Below the pieces are notes generated by a model that saw only the letters and a program-made list of their open reading frames with translations, had not been told where the DNA came from and did no database searches. DNA of 64,000 nt from Mesorhizobium sp. M1E.F.Ca.ET.045.02.1.1 (GTDB lineage Bacteria > Pseudomonadota > Alphaproteobacteria > Rhizobiales > Rhizobiaceae): NCBI RefSeq assembly GCF_003952485.1, contig NZ_CP034447.1, forward strand, positions 5,160,501 through 5,224,500, written 5' to 3'. Each line of letters starts with the position of its first letter. Within the stretch, counting starts at the first letter, position 1. Shown here piece after piece: positions 15,420 through 24,461 of this stretch. Made by a program: the position numbers and the translations under genes.

Positions 15420-15920
15420 ATGAACGACGACGCTATTCAGCCAGGCCAGATTCGGCGTCTCGCGGAAGGTTTCGAAGGATGCCTCGAGCGCTGGATGGGG
15501 CACGAACAGGAAATGGTCTGGCGTATGTTGACCGAGCCGCCACAATTCGTGCAGTGGCTTGCTCCAGGTTCAATCGAGTTGCGTAAAGGCGGTCGAGTTC
15601 GTATCGATTTCGGCGACAGCGGAGTGGTGATCGACAGCACCGTGCTTGCGTTCGATCCGCCGCGACTGCTCGCCTATTCGTGGAGCAGCGGCGATGGTGC
15701 GAATCGGCCGTTGCGCTGGGAACTGGATCCCGTAGACAGGGGCACCGCACTGACACTAACCGTACAACTGTCGGCAGGGGAAGACATTGCCAAGGCATGC
15801 GCTGGATTCGAGGCGCATCTCGATATGCTTACCGCGGCGCTAGAGGGGGTCCCGATCCGATTTCCCTTTGATCGCTACGTCGCGGCGCGGCGCGCCTATC
15901 AGGAACTTTTGGCGGAATGA
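15420..15920 (+). CDS. SRPBCC (AHSA1/START-like) protein
   Basis: A 166-residue protein with the AHSA1 pattern: VWRMLTEPPQFVQWLAPG near the start, RVRIDFGDSGVVIDSTVLAF, PPRLLAYSWSSG and a C-terminal long helix (GFEAHLDMLTAALEG). The fold forms a deep hydrophobic pocket that binds small lipids or aromatic ligands. ATG 15420 follows GGAG. It lies 83 bases after the previous gene on the same strand, so it may be the last gene of the unit behind the 14028 operator. Ligand unknown. Confidence 0.8.
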   Translation: MNDDAIQPGQIRRLAEGFEGCLERWMGHEQEMVWRMLTEPPQFVQWLAPGSIELRKGGRVRIDFGDSGVVIDSTVLAFDPPRLLAYSWSSGDGANRPLRWELDPVDRGTALTLTVQLSAGEDIAKACAGFEAHLDMLTAALEGVPIRFPFDRYVAARRAYQELLAE

Positions 15921-16091
15921 GCGGATGGTGATGTCGAGATAGGCTGGAAGTTCGGCATGTCACCTTCGTTCGGTGCCAGATGCTACGTCGTGCACCAAGG
16001 CGTTTCGCAGCAGATCAGTCCGCTTGGAGACGGAGTGGCTGCTTCCGCGCAACAGCAACGTCTCCAAACGGGAAGGCGATTTCGGTTTTGC

Positions 16092-16493
16092 TCAATGCCC
16101 GCCACACTGCTCCAGTGCGACATGAATGCTATCGCTCAAGGCGTGATTGAAGAACGGCTTCTCGACGATCGGAATCCCAAGAGCGGCCGCGCCCTCCCGT
16201 AGCATCTTACTCGGATACGAGGTGATTATGATCGCCGGCAACCGAGTTTGTCCGTTCCGGAGACGCTGCAGCACTTCGAGCCCGTTCAGTTGCGGCAAGT
16301 TGTAGTCGATGACCAGGCAGCCAAAAGTAGGCAGCGCCGCTTCGTTCAACAGGTCCGCCGCATCGGCATATGTGCGGACGGAAAACCCCTCGAGTTCGAG
16401 CGAGAATTTGAGTGATCTCCGTACCGCCGGGTCGTCGTCAACCACGATCACCGTCGGTCTTTCGAGCGATGCAGAATCCGCAGCGCTTTCCAT
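16092..16493 (-). CDS. Single-domain response regulator (receiver only)
   Basis: A 133-residue receiver domain without an output domain: VIVVDDDPAVRRSLKFSLEL gives the acidic pocket, the phospho-acceptor Asp is in CLVIDYNLPQ, the Thr/Ser switch is in PAIIITSYPS and the Lys in PIVEKPF. ATG 16493 has GGAG upstream; the longer GTG start at 16520 is less likely. It lies just downstream of fixJ on the same strand and may serve as a phosphate sink or second target of the FixL kinase, as in rhizobial FixL-type circuits; that pairing is inference. Confidence 0.85.
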   Translation of the reverse strand: MESAADSASLERPTVIVVDDDPAVRRSLKFSLELEGFSVRTYADAADLLNEAALPTFGCLVIDYNLPQLNGLEVLQRLRNGQTRLPAIIITSYPSKMLREGAAALGIPIVEKPFFNHALSDSIHVALEQCGGH

Positions 16494-16620
16494 CGCATTG
16501 ATCTCCAAGCATCCGTTCACAGCCTAGCAGGCCGCTACTCAGAGACACTTCGCCTTGACCTGAGACAAAAACCATCAGAGGTCCGCAGATACCGCCGATC
16601 TTGGGAAGGCGGTGCCGCCA

Positions 16621-17232
16621 TCAGCTCCGATTCGAAATAAATGCCAAGCGCACGAGTTCGGACAGGTTTGAGGCCTGCGTCTTGGCCATCACATTTGCTC
16701 GGTAAATCTCAAAGGTTCGCGGGCTGATCTTTAGATCGTCCGCGATTGTCTTGTTCGAATATCCGGCTATGAGACCTTCCAGCACCTGCCGCTCTGTATT
16801 GGAAAGCCGGGCAAACCGACCCTGAACTTCCACCCCCTTGGTTTCTCGCGTGGTGTCCCGCTCTTGCTGACGGAACGCAGACCGAACGGCGGCCAATACC
16901 GCCTCATCGTCGAAAGGCTTTTCCAGAAAATCGACCGCTCCTGCCTCCAATGCTTTCGCTGCGAGCGCGATGTCGCCATGGCCTGTAATGATGATGACCG
17001 GCAAGTCTACGCCAAGGCTTTTTAGTCGCCGCATCAGCTCAAGCCCGTCGATTCCCGGCATCCGCAGGTCGGAGATAATGCATCCACGTTCGGCGCTGTC
17101 GATGTTCGCCAAAAAAGTAACCGCCGTTTCATAGCTGCGCGCCGAGACTTGCGCAGTGCCAAGCAGAAAGGCGAGCGACTTGCGCACCGCTTCGTCGTCG
17201 TCGACGATGTGGACGACATTATCGGCGGGCAT
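16621..17232 (-). CDS. fixJ: FixJ-type response regulator
   Basis: A 203-residue regulator of typical FixJ length. The receiver domain has HIVDDDEAVRKSL, phospho-acceptor Asp 55 in CIISDLRMPG, the switch Thr in PVIIITGHGD and the Lys in DFLEKPF. A linker leads to a LuxR/GerE-type helix-turn-helix (LSNTERQVLEGLIAGYSNKT, then SPRTFEIYRANVM). When phosphorylated by FixL in low oxygen it activates genes such as fixK. Its start overlaps the fixL stop by 14 bases, so the two are translated together. Confidence 0.9.
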   Translation of the reverse strand: MPADNVVHIVDDDEAVRKSLAFLLGTAQVSARSYETAVTFLANIDSAERGCIISDLRMPGIDGLELMRRLKSLGVDLPVIIITGHGDIALAAKALEAGAVDFLEKPFDDEAVLAAVRSAFRQQERDTTRETKGVEVQGRFARLSNTERQVLEGLIAGYSNKTIADDLKISPRTFEIYRANVMAKTQASNLSELVRLAFISNRS

Positions 17233-18715
17233 CTGTGGACTCCTCCTCGGTTACCGCAGGCAGTGTAAAGCGAAACGTCGTTCCCCCGCCTGGACGCGGC
17301 TCGGCCTTGATCTGCCCGCCATGCGCCTCGACAATCGTCCGGGAGATCGAAAGGCCTACGCCCATCCCGTGTGGCTTGGTGGTTGCAAATGGTTGAAAGA
17401 GTTTCGCCGCCATTTCCTCCGATATGCCAGAACCGCTATCATCGACCTGCACGACAATCATGTTGTCTGCTGGTGTCGTGCGAACGGTCAAATTCCGCTC
17501 ACACGATTCTTCCATGGCCTCGACGGCGTTGCGGATCAGGTTGACCAGAACCTGTTGAATTTGGACCCTGTCGGCCAGGATCAGATTGACACGTGGGTCA
17601 AAGTCGAACGCCACGTGAACGCCTCTATCCTTGGCGCCGACAAGCGCGAGGGCGGATGCTTCCTCGACAAGCTTGGCAATGTTTTCGACCTGTCTTTCGC
17701 TCTCCCCTCGACTGACGAAATCGCGCATTCGTCGAATGATCTGGCCGGCTCGCAATGCCTGGTCGGCCGCGCTGTCCATTGCATCTCGAAGAATCGCTAG
17801 CCGCTCGTCGGTGCTGCCGTCGAGCAGGCGCCGTGAGCCTTTCAGATAGTTGGCTATGGCCGCCAGCGGCTGGTTGAGCTCATGAGCGATCGCCGATGCC
17901 ATCCCGCCCATCTCAGTTAGGCGCGACACGTGGGCGAGTTCGGATTGCAGCTCCTGAAACCTCGCTTCGGTTTCCTGCCGCTCCGTCAGGTCACGGATGA
18001 ACCCCGTGAAGAACCGCTGGCTCGCTGACCATATCTCTCCGACGGCCAGTTCCATTGGAAACGTCGAGCCGTCTTTGCGTTGCGCTGCAACCACACGGCC
18101 AGTTCCAATAACGTGCGGCTCCCCGGTGTCGTGGTAGCGCTTGATGTAGCCATCATGTTCCTCGCGATAGGGTGAGGGCATCAGCAGCGTTACATTGTTC
18201 CCGATTGCCTCAGCCGCGGTGTAGCCGAACATCCGCTCGGCGGTCGCGCTAAATGACTGGATGATGCCGCGCCCGTCGATCACGATCGTGGCTTCGGGAA
18301 CTATGTCAATGATCGATTGGAGATGAGCCTCGCGCGTCAAGGCAAGAATGCGCGCCTTTCGCAGGCGTTCCCCGATCCAGGCAATCCCTACCCCGATCAG
18401 TACGAAAACGGCGCCATTGGCGATCTCCGTCCAACCGACTGCCCCGTAATTGGCGATGAAGAAGAAGACGAGGGGAACGCTCAAGCCGGTGGCCAGAATG
18501 CCCGGACCGAAGCCGCCGACACCCGCCGCGAGCAGCGCGGCGGGCAGGAAGAAGAGGTAAGGAGCTTGATCTTTGAGAATCGATGCCAGGACGAACCTTG
18601 CGATGAACGCGACCGCGACCGCCGCCACGGCAATGGCGTAGCGCAAGGCTGCTTCCCGTCCTGAGTGCGCCGTCTCCACTGACCGATCCCGAACCGGCAC
18701 GTCATTCGATCCCAT
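17219..18715 (-). CDS. fixL: Oxygen-sensing histidine kinase FixL
   Basis: A 498-residue sensor kinase. An N-terminal membrane part (DUF4118-like, about residues 20-118) leads to a PAS domain (130-245) that carries the haem proximal His at about 201 (EPHVIGTGRVV) and the FTGFIRDLTE segment, both as in Bradyrhizobium FixL. The H-box is ASAIAHELNQPLAAIANY (His 278), followed by NLIRNAVEAME and GMGVGLSIS for the ATPase domain. Oxygen bound to the haem blocks autophosphorylation; loss of oxygen turns it on towards FixJ. A near-perfect FNR/FixK-type box (18765-18778) is centred 56 bases before the start, which suggests feedback from a FixK- or NnrR-type regulator. Confidence 0.92.
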   Translation of the reverse strand: MGSNDVPVRDRSVETAHSGREAALRYAIAVAAVAVAFIARFVLASILKDQAPYLFFLPAALLAAGVGGFGPGILATGLSVPLVFFFIANYGAVGWTEIANGAVFVLIGVGIAWIGERLRKARILALTREAHLQSIIDIVPEATIVIDGRGIIQSFSATAERMFGYTAAEAIGNNVTLLMPSPYREEHDGYIKRYHDTGEPHVIGTGRVVAAQRKDGSTFPMELAVGEIWSASQRFFTGFIRDLTERQETEARFQELQSELAHVSRLTEMGGMASAIAHELNQPLAAIANYLKGSRRLLDGSTDERLAILRDAMDSAADQALRAGQIIRRMRDFVSRGESERQVENIAKLVEEASALALVGAKDRGVHVAFDFDPRVNLILADRVQIQQVLVNLIRNAVEAMEESCERNLTVRTTPADNMIVVQVDDSGSGISEEMAAKLFQPFATTKPHGMGVGLSISRTIVEAHGGQIKAEPRPGGGTTFRFTLPAVTEEESTDARR

Positions 18716-18764
18716 GGATAAGTTGACCAGAAAGCCTTCTTACCCATGCAGTCGGGACCGATTG

Positions 18765-18778
18765 TTGATCTGAAGCAA
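18765..18778. promoter_or_regulatory. FNR/FixK-type box, one mismatch
   Basis: TTGATCTGAAGCAA fits TTGAT-N4-ATCAA at nine of ten conserved bases. Its centre is about 56 bases before the fixL start, compatible with a class II promoter and a short leader. The rest of the 18716-19000 gap shows no gene. Confidence 0.4.
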
Positions 18779-19000
18779 ACTTCTCACGAGAAGCCGACTG
18801 GTACGACAATCCGCCAGCCCGTCGTTCTTCGTCGAAGGAGACGCGAAAATCGGCTACGCGCAAGACTGACAACAGAGCGTGCGCACCAAGCTAGGGCTGC
18901 CGCAGGCAAACGCCTACGTGACCCCGCGAACGCGGACGATCTTGTGTCGCCGAGCCGAGATCGGCCCGGCGATCCGAATTCGCCGTCGTCAACGTTGGCG

Positions 19001-19696
19001 CTAGGCCCGGTTTTCCGCCACGACGAAGCGCGGGAAAAGGACATTGTTCTCCAAGTGGATGTGCTCGATCAGATCCTCAGCGAGCTGGGAAACCCCCACG
19101 TAGAGCGCTTGCCATGAGCGGCAAGCCCCTTCGGGCGTGGTGAAGTTTTCCGTGAGGCTTTCAAGCAGCCGAAGCGAAATGCCCTGGTCGTCGTGCTCGT
19201 GTCGCAGTTCCGAAATAGGCATGTCGTACTTGCCCTCGGTCCACTGCAGCATTGCCGGAAACAGGATGGCCTCTTCCTTGGCCATGTGCGGCTCCAGCTC
19301 GCGTTGTATTTGCCACAACGCCTCGGAGAGCCCGGCCGGAACCTTCGGATGCTCGCGATGCACGGCCTCAACCTTTCGCGACAGCACTATAAGCTCCGGC
19401 AAGGTACGTCGGTGAGCCTCGTGGTAGCAGGCCTGAATATGGTCGATGAGAACCTCGTTGCTCATTGCGGTGGGTGCCGTGCCAGCGCCATCGGCGGTGC
19501 GCAGCGCCGCCAGCGCCTGCTCAAGCTCCTTGGGCTCGACCCCTCGCCGTTGGGCGGCGCTGTCGAGGGTGAGATCGCCGCCGCAGCAGAAATCGATCTT
19601 GAACTTCCGGAAAACTCCCGTTGCGCCCGGCAGCGTGGCAGCTATGTCGCCGACGGTGCGCTCCCAAAGTTCTGGACCTGGGAATTGAGTGTTCAT
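19001..19696 (-). CDS. ric: Iron-sulfur cluster repair di-iron protein (RIC/ScdA/YtfE)
   Basis: A 231-residue protein. The N-terminal ScdA_N (DUF542) domain has GATGVFRKFKIDFCCGGDLT with the paired Cys, and the C-terminal hemerythrin-like domain has ligands in LIDHIQACYHEAHRR, LEPHMAKEEAILFP, LRHEHDDQG and IEHIHLENNVLFP. The family repairs iron-sulfur clusters damaged by NO or peroxide in the cytosol and is a classic member of NsrR or Dnr regulons. No NsrR-type palindrome is seen close to its start. Length is as expected. Confidence 0.9.
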   Translation of the reverse strand: MNTQFPGPELWERTVGDIAATLPGATGVFRKFKIDFCCGGDLTLDSAAQRRGVEPKELEQALAALRTADGAGTAPTAMSNEVLIDHIQACYHEAHRRTLPELIVLSRKVEAVHREHPKVPAGLSEALWQIQRELEPHMAKEEAILFPAMLQWTEGKYDMPISELRHEHDDQGISLRLLESLTENFTTPEGACRSWQALYVGVSQLAEDLIEHIHLENNVLFPRFVVAENRA

Positions 19697-20110
19697 GAGG
19701 ATGCTCCTTACATAGTCGGCGTAGGGCCGAGAAACTCAGGTGGGTTAAAGTGCGGCCGCGCAGGCTGGGCCCATCGTTGTAGGCCGCTGGGTCACGGATC
19801 GCCGATATTCAAGTCTGGGTCTTTGCGCTGGAGCAATAAGATCCGGCCGCAGCCGAGCGTGAGGGGCGACTGGTTTGCGCGGGAGATGGACTCCGACCGA
19901 AATTTTCATTCGAATCGGAGCCTGAGGTCGGTCTATAGGGTTGGGTTCTCGGAAATCTCGGTGTGACGCACGTCGGGGCCGAGACAGGGTCATTGGCATC
20001 GGCAGTCTTGCCTGGATCGAAATTCCAGACATCTTGAGAGCCAGGGCGAATGCGAGAAAAGTTGTCGGTGGCCCCCCTTGTTTCCGCAATGCAACCCATG
20101 CACGCGATGC

Positions 20111-20124
20111 TTGATCCGCATCAA
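20111..20124. promoter_or_regulatory. Perfect FNR/Dnr-type box
   Basis: TTGATCCGCATCAA matches TTGAT-N4-ATCAA exactly. It lies 154 bases before the YitT-family gene and about 415 bases upstream of ric in the other direction. NnrR (3796-4506) or a FixK-type protein would be the expected binder. The rest of the 19697-20277 gap shows no gene. Confidence 0.7.
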
Positions 20125-20277
20125 CGCCAACGCGTTTTTGCTCTCAGTGGCAAAGATCATGCGAGAGTTTTGACGCGGCGTTTGCGCCCGGACAAAGACA
20201 ACTCATCGGGGAGCAGGCAGGATTCCGCCAGAGAGAGAACTGGCACAGTCTCGATGCGCGAAGGCGGAGGTACGAGG

Positions 20278-20874
20278 ATGGAGAAGCATGGGCTGCACGA
20301 AGACGCTCTTGCTCTGGTTCTCGGCAGCCTCATGGTGGCGCTGGGCACGACCATCTATGCCAACGCAGTGCTGGCGGTCGGCGGTATGGCCGGAATGGCG
20401 CTCTTGCTCCAGTACACGACCGGCATCCAATTCTGGCTAGGATTCTCACTGATCAATCTGCCCTTTTATCTGCTCGGCTGGAAACGGTTGGGAGGCGCGT
20501 TCGTCTTGCGGACGTTCGTCGCGGTCAGCCTCGTTTCGCTTTTTTCACGTTTTACGGCCGAATGGGTGGCATTTGCCCAGTTGAACGCGACCTATGCTGC
20601 AATCATGGCGGGAACGTTGTGTGGCACCGGCATGCTAATGCTGTTTCGTCACCGAACTGGCCTGGGCGGCATCAACATTCTCGCCATCTTCCTTCAGGAG
20701 AATTTTGGGCTGCGCGCCGGCTATTTTCAACTCGGCGTCGATCTCGCAATCCTGTCCGTCGCATTCCTGGTCCTTGCGCCCGACCGGCTAGTACTGTCGG
20801 TTCTCAGTGCGACTGTCCTCAATCTCATTCTGGCCATCAACCATCGGCCCGGCCGCTATCTTGGCGTGACTTGA
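20278..20874 (+). CDS. YitT-family membrane protein
   Basis: A 198-residue membrane protein with about five helices: LVLGSLMVALGTTIYANAVL, then GGMAGMALLLQYTTGIQF, WLGFSLINLPFYLLGWKRLG, and TGLGGINILAIFLQENFGL with the typical GGxNI. This is the YitT/YczE-type family of unknown transport function. ATG 20278 is favoured by GGAGG (20266-20270) seven bases upstream. The perfect FNR-type box 154 bases upstream suggests induction at low oxygen or by NO. Its 3' end meets the nos region head-to-head. Confidence 0.75.
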   Translation: MEKHGLHEDALALVLGSLMVALGTTIYANAVLAVGGMAGMALLLQYTTGIQFWLGFSLINLPFYLLGWKRLGGAFVLRTFVAVSLVSLFSRFTAEWVAFAQLNATYAAIMAGTLCGTGMLMLFRHRTGLGGINILAIFLQENFGLRAGYFQLGVDLAILSVAFLVLAPDRLVLSVLSATVLNLILAINHRPGRYLGVT

Positions 20875-21085
20875 TCATGTAGATGCGGCACATGCCGCGT
20901 CGCAGAGGAACATAGTTGGGTATCCCGCTGACGGTTATGTGTGAAGGCAGCTTGTTGCGATCCACTCCAATCAGTTGCTGATCACCCCCGGCACCGAAGC
21001 TCTTGGGTTCGCCGAACACGGCGTATCCGCGGCAGGTTTGCGGCGTAAACGGCACAGTGGAAATGGGTGTCGAGTTGTTGCCCAT
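20837..21085 (-). CDS. Possible last gene of the nos region, hypothetical (82 aa)
   Basis: An 82-codon frame beginning 25 bases after the nosX stop on the same strand. The product has TCRGYAVFGEPKSFGAGGDQ and PSHITVSGIPNYVPLRRGMC and looks protein-like, but no ribosome site is clear and its end overlaps the YitT gene by 38 bases. No family is recognised. It may be real, a remnant, or chance. Confidence 0.3.
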   Translation of the reverse strand: MGNNSTPISTVPFTPQTCRGYAVFGEPKSFGAGGDQQLIGVDRNKLPSHITVSGIPNYVPLRRGMCRIYMIKSRQDSGRADG

Positions 21086-21110
21086 AGCCCGAAGAACTTC
21101 GAACCGAAGA

Positions 21111-22160
21111 TCAGGCGCTCCGTTCGATGACGCGCCCGTCAGGAAGCACGAAATAAGCCCGCGTCGCTCCGGCGTCGGCGAGAGCCGAAAAAGCGCGGTC
21201 CATGGGCATGACGGAAAAGGCGGTCGAAAGCGCGTCGGCGCAGGTCGCGGTCGGCGCAACGACCGAGACGCTGAGATAGCGGCCCGCGCACAACCCCGTC
21301 GTCGGATCGAAGATGTGATTGAATCTTCCCGCCGGATCAAGTTCGGTGCCGTAGCCGCCTGACGTTGAGACGGCTTGGTTGTCGAGCGCCAGCGTCGCAA
21401 GCAAGCGATCGTCGTCGCGCGGATCTTTTATCCCGACCGACCAGGGCCGGCCCGCCGGATGGGCGTCGAGCGCGCGCGTCTCTCCCATATCGACCAAGGT
21501 GTGCGTGACGCCGCGGGCGCGCAGGAGTTCGGCGACGCAGTCGGTGATATAGCCTTGCGCGATGCCGTTCAGGGTCAGGGCCATACCGGATTGCGCGAAC
21601 GCGACCTTCCCGGTGTCGACGAGTATGCGCTGGTAGCCACATTTGGCCACGGCGCCCCCGATGTCGGCCGCTGACGGACCACTCGGATCGGCGCCGGCCG
21701 TGCTGAAGTGCTTGGCGTAGAGCGTCCAGAGCGGCTGCACCGTCGGATCGAAGGCGCCGCTGGTTGCACGGGCATAGCGCGCGCTCATCGCCAGAAGCTC
21801 GACGAGTTCCTGCGGCGGATCGGTCAGTTCGCCGTCCCGGTTCAACCGGGAAAGCGCGGAGCTGTCATCATAGAGGCTGAACACGCGCTCCAGCCGGCGT
21901 ACCTCGGCGAGCGCATCCGCGATCAGGCGTTCGGCCCCGGCGGCGTCGGGATGGTATATCCGCAACGAGGCATCGGCGCCGAGCGCGACGCCATGCCATT
22001 CGTGGAACAGCGGCGACGCCCGGCCCGGCCACGCAGAACCTGCCCCAAGCGCAGCAAGGCTCACGCCTGCCACGGTGCCGCTGATGCGGATGAAGCGGCG
22101 TCGGGTTAGCCGGCCTGCCGACACGCCGTCCGGGTTGATTCCATCGCTAAGGATCGTCAT
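21111..22160 (-). CDS. nosX: NosX, ApbE-type FMN transferase for N2O reduction
   Basis: A 349-residue periplasmic ApbE-family flavin transferase. The N-terminus holds a twin-arginine export signal (RLTRRRFIRISGTVAG) with a hydrophobic stretch and an Ala-rich cleavage region. Later motifs include ERVFSLYDDSSALSRLNRDG, SGAFDPTVQPLW and the AVSTSGGYGTE / FNHIFDPTTG pair that binds Mg-FAD. It attaches FMN to a Thr of NosR so that electrons can reach NosZ. Its start overlaps the nosL stop by four bases, so it is the last assured gene of the nos operon. Confidence 0.9.
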   Translation of the reverse strand: MTILSDGINPDGVSAGRLTRRRFIRISGTVAGVSLAALGAGSAWPGRASPLFHEWHGVALGADASLRIYHPDAAGAERLIADALAEVRRLERVFSLYDDSSALSRLNRDGELTDPPQELVELLAMSARYARATSGAFDPTVQPLWTLYAKHFSTAGADPSGPSAADIGGAVAKCGYQRILVDTGKVAFAQSGMALTLNGIAQGYITDCVAELLRARGVTHTLVDMGETRALDAHPAGRPWSVGIKDPRDDDRLLATLALDNQAVSTSGGYGTELDPAGRFNHIFDPTTGLCAGRYLSVSVVAPTATCADALSTAFSVMPMDRAFSALADAGATRAYFVLPDGRVIERSA

Positions 22161-22729
22161 TGGATCACCGCGGTCTTGGGCTGCATCGAGTAGGCGACCG
22201 AGAAATCGGCGACGTGGTCGCCCAAATCGCTTTCCAGGACGTAGTTCTCAGGGATGTCGTTGAAGCGCACGACCGTTCCGCCATGCGTCGCTGTGAACGA
22301 CTGGGCGGCCTTTTCGTCGGAGAAGGGCACGACTTCCTTGCCGCCCATGCCGGCGTTGTAGTCGCTCCCAATTGCATACCAGGCGTCGTGCGCCTCAACC
22401 CAGGCTCCTGCCTCGGGGCGATCCCAGTTCCTGACCTTCGCCATGTCGTTGACATAGATGGCAACGATGTCCTTAGGCTCCCCGGGTAGCATCGAAAAGG
22501 CGACCGCGTCGCGAACCGACGAGAACCAAATCGGCTCGGATTTGCCGGCGCGGAAGGCCTGCGCTTTCGGACCACCATGTTCGAGCAGCCCCATCGAACA
22601 GAAATAGGCGACCGACGTGGCCGTCGGCTCCTGCGGCGGCGGCTTGGGCAGGCCGGCCAGGTCCTGATTGCAGCCGGCGAGCAGGAGGACAGCGGCGACC
22701 AGCGCGCCGAAAACCTTTATGCGCATCAT
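22157..22729 (-). CDS. nosL: NosL, copper chaperone lipoprotein
   Basis: A 190-residue lipoprotein. The signal peptide ends in a lipobox (VLLLAGCNQ). The mature part has the copper-binding Cys-Met pair in AYFCSMGLLEH, and WFSSVRDAVAFSMLPG, as well as the conserved AHDAWYAIGSDYNAGMGGKE. NosL sits in the periplasm on the membrane and delivers Cu(I) to NosZ through the NosDFY complex. Its start overlaps the nosY stop by four bases and its stop overlaps the nosX start. Confidence 0.92.
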   Translation of the reverse strand: MMRIKVFGALVAAVLLLAGCNQDLAGLPKPPPQEPTATSVAYFCSMGLLEHGGPKAQAFRAGKSEPIWFSSVRDAVAFSMLPGEPKDIVAIYVNDMAKVRNWDRPEAGAWVEAHDAWYAIGSDYNAGMGGKEVVPFSDEKAAQSFTATHGGTVVRFNDIPENYVLESDLGDHVADFSVAYSMQPKTAVIQ

Positions 22730-23556
22730 GGCTCTTTCCTTGAGAAGACGAAGGCGGCCAGCGCCAGGGGAACCGCCACCCAGGCCGCCAGCGCCGTGAC
22801 CAGCGCGGCGCGACCGAACTGCATCTGCTCGGCAAGGCCGGCCATGCCGGCGAACAGGCTGGTCTTCGACAGCCCGGCAAGGTTGAGGAGCCGGAAGATA
22901 TCGGCGGGATCGAGGAGCAGCAGCCAGTTGAAGGCGGCGGCGCTGATCGTCCTGCCCTGATCCGCAACCAGCAGGCCGAGCAGCGCCATGTCGTAGAGAA
23001 GGACCAGAACCAGCCAGATGCCGATGGCAAGGCCTGCCGCGGTCGCGCGCTCGCGCACGGTCGCGCTGATCAAATATCCGAGCGCGACGAAGACCGCGCC
23101 GAGCAGAATGGACGAGCCGACCATCCGCGCGAAGCTGCCGAGGCTGTCGGCATCGAACTCGCCGGCCGCAAGGGCCAGAGCCGCTCCGGCAGCACCGTAG
23201 CCGAGCACGGTCGCCACCGTCAGGATCAAGAGGTGCCCGAGGAACTTGCCGAACAGGATCTGCCAGCGCGAGAGCGGATAGGAAAGAAGAAGAAGCAGCG
23301 TGCCGCGATCCCGTTCCCCGACGATTGCGTCGTGTGACAGGAGGAGCGCGATCAGCGGGACCAGGAAAATCGTCAGGCTCGACAGGCTGACGACCGTGAC
23401 CTCGAGCGGACTTGCGCCGACCACGCCGGTGGGAGCGCTGCCGAGAAACGCAAGCGTCAGCGCCAGGCCGGCCATCAGCAGGACGGCGCCAAGGGCCCAG
23501 CGGTTGCGCAGGCCGTCGCGTATCTCGCGGCCGGCAATCGTTGCTATGGCATTCAT
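22726..23556 (-). CDS. nosY: NosY, ABC permease of the copper-cluster assembly complex
   Basis: A 276-residue permease with about six helices, starting MNAIATIAGREIRDGLRNRW. It contains LSHDAIVGERDRGTLLLLL and PLSRWQILFGKFLGH, both typical of NosY. With NosF it forms the inner-membrane ABC part that supports copper cluster (CuZ) maturation of NosZ. The start at 23556 is the ATG that overlaps the nosF stop by four bases; a much longer frame in the same register runs through nosF but has no ribosome site. Confidence 0.9.
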   Translation of the reverse strand: MNAIATIAGREIRDGLRNRWALGAVLLMAGLALTLAFLGSAPTGVVGASPLEVTVVSLSSLTIFLVPLIALLLSHDAIVGERDRGTLLLLLSYPLSRWQILFGKFLGHLLILTVATVLGYGAAGAALALAAGEFDADSLGSFARMVGSSILLGAVFVALGYLISATVRERATAAGLAIGIWLVLVLLYDMALLGLLVADQGRTISAAAFNWLLLLDPADIFRLLNLAGLSKTSLFAGMAGLAEQMQFGRAALVTALAAWVAVPLALAAFVFSRKEP

Positions 23557-24461
23557 TCCGCGGCCTCCCGTGTCAGCTCGTCGCAAAGATCGACCAAGGT
23601 CGGCGGCATCACTTCGATGTCGCGGACACCTTGCAGCAGCGAGACGCTGCGGATCGCTTCGACCTTGCCGTCGTCGGCGCAGGTGAGCTCGAAGCGCAGC
23701 TCGTCGAGCCACTGCACGCCGCGCCGGGCGGTGAATTCCCGCGCCGCATTCCCATCGACGACGTGCACCCTTATGCGAAGCGGCAGGTCGGCCAGGCGGC
23801 GGAGTTCCGGAAGCGCGCCGCATGCGACCATGCGGCCGGCCTTCATGATGGCGATGCGGTCGGCCTGCTCGATGTCGCTGAGCGCGTGCGAGGAAAGCAG
23901 CAGCGTAGCGCCGGCCTCGCGCAACTCGGCCATGACGCCGTAGAACATCTGGCGCGACTCGATGTCGAGGCCGGTCGTCGGCTCGTCGAGGAAGAGGACG
24001 CGCGGCTCGCCGAGCAGCGCCTGCGCCAATCCGAGGCGCTGGCGCATGCCCTTCGAATAGGTGCCGACGCGGCGGCGCGCGGCGGCGGCGAGCCCGACGC
24101 GTTCCAGGAGTTGGTCGGTGACGCCGAGCGGCACCTGCTTGAGACGCGCGTAGAAACGCAGCACCTCGCGGCCGGTCATGGCCGCGGAGAAGGCGACGTT
24201 CTCGGGCAGGAAGCCGATCCTGCGCCGGAACGCCATGGCCTGGCGCCCCGCCGGGTTCTCGCCGAGCAGCGCGATGCGCCCGGCGGTCGGCGTGATGAGG
24301 CCGAGCGCCATCTTCACCAGCGTGCTCTTGCCGGCTCCGTTGTGTCCGACAATGGCAACGCATTCGCCGGGCGCGACCGAGAGGCCCACGTCGCGCACGA
24401 CATAGGCATCCCCGTATCGCTTCGACACGCCTTCCATGAATATCGTCGGCGAAATGGTCAT
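23553..24461 (-). CDS. nosF: NosF, ABC ATPase
   Basis: A 302-residue ATPase. Walker A is GHNGAGKST, the signature is YSKGMRQRLGLAQALLG, Walker B is RVLFLDEPTTGLD, and the H-loop is LSSHALSDIE. It powers the NosDFY complex that helps mature NosZ. The start [17 protein letters not shown] at 24461 overlaps the nosD stop (24458) by four bases, as in the rest of the operon. The longer frame upstream lies inside nosD and is not used. Confidence 0.92.
   Translation of the reverse strand: MTISPTIFMEGVSKRYGDAYVVRDVGLSVAPGECVAIVGHNGAGKSTLVKMALGLITPTAGRIALLGENPAGRQAMAFRRRIGFLPENVAFSAAMTGREVLRFYARLKQVPLGVTDQLLERVGLAAAARRRVGTYSKGMRQRLGLAQALLGEPRVLFLDEPTTGLDIESRQMFYGVMAELREAGATLLLSSHALSDIEQADRIAIMKAGRMVACGALPELRRLADLPLRIRVHVVDGNAAREFTARRGVQWLDELRFELTCADDGKVEAIRSVSLLQGVRDIEVMPPTLVDLCDELTREAAE

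Noticed and set aside
22726..24363. One 545-codon frame spanning nosY and part of nosF
   Set aside because: Its first half lies out of frame inside nosF and is Arg/Ala-rich; only the nosY part from 23556 is coding.
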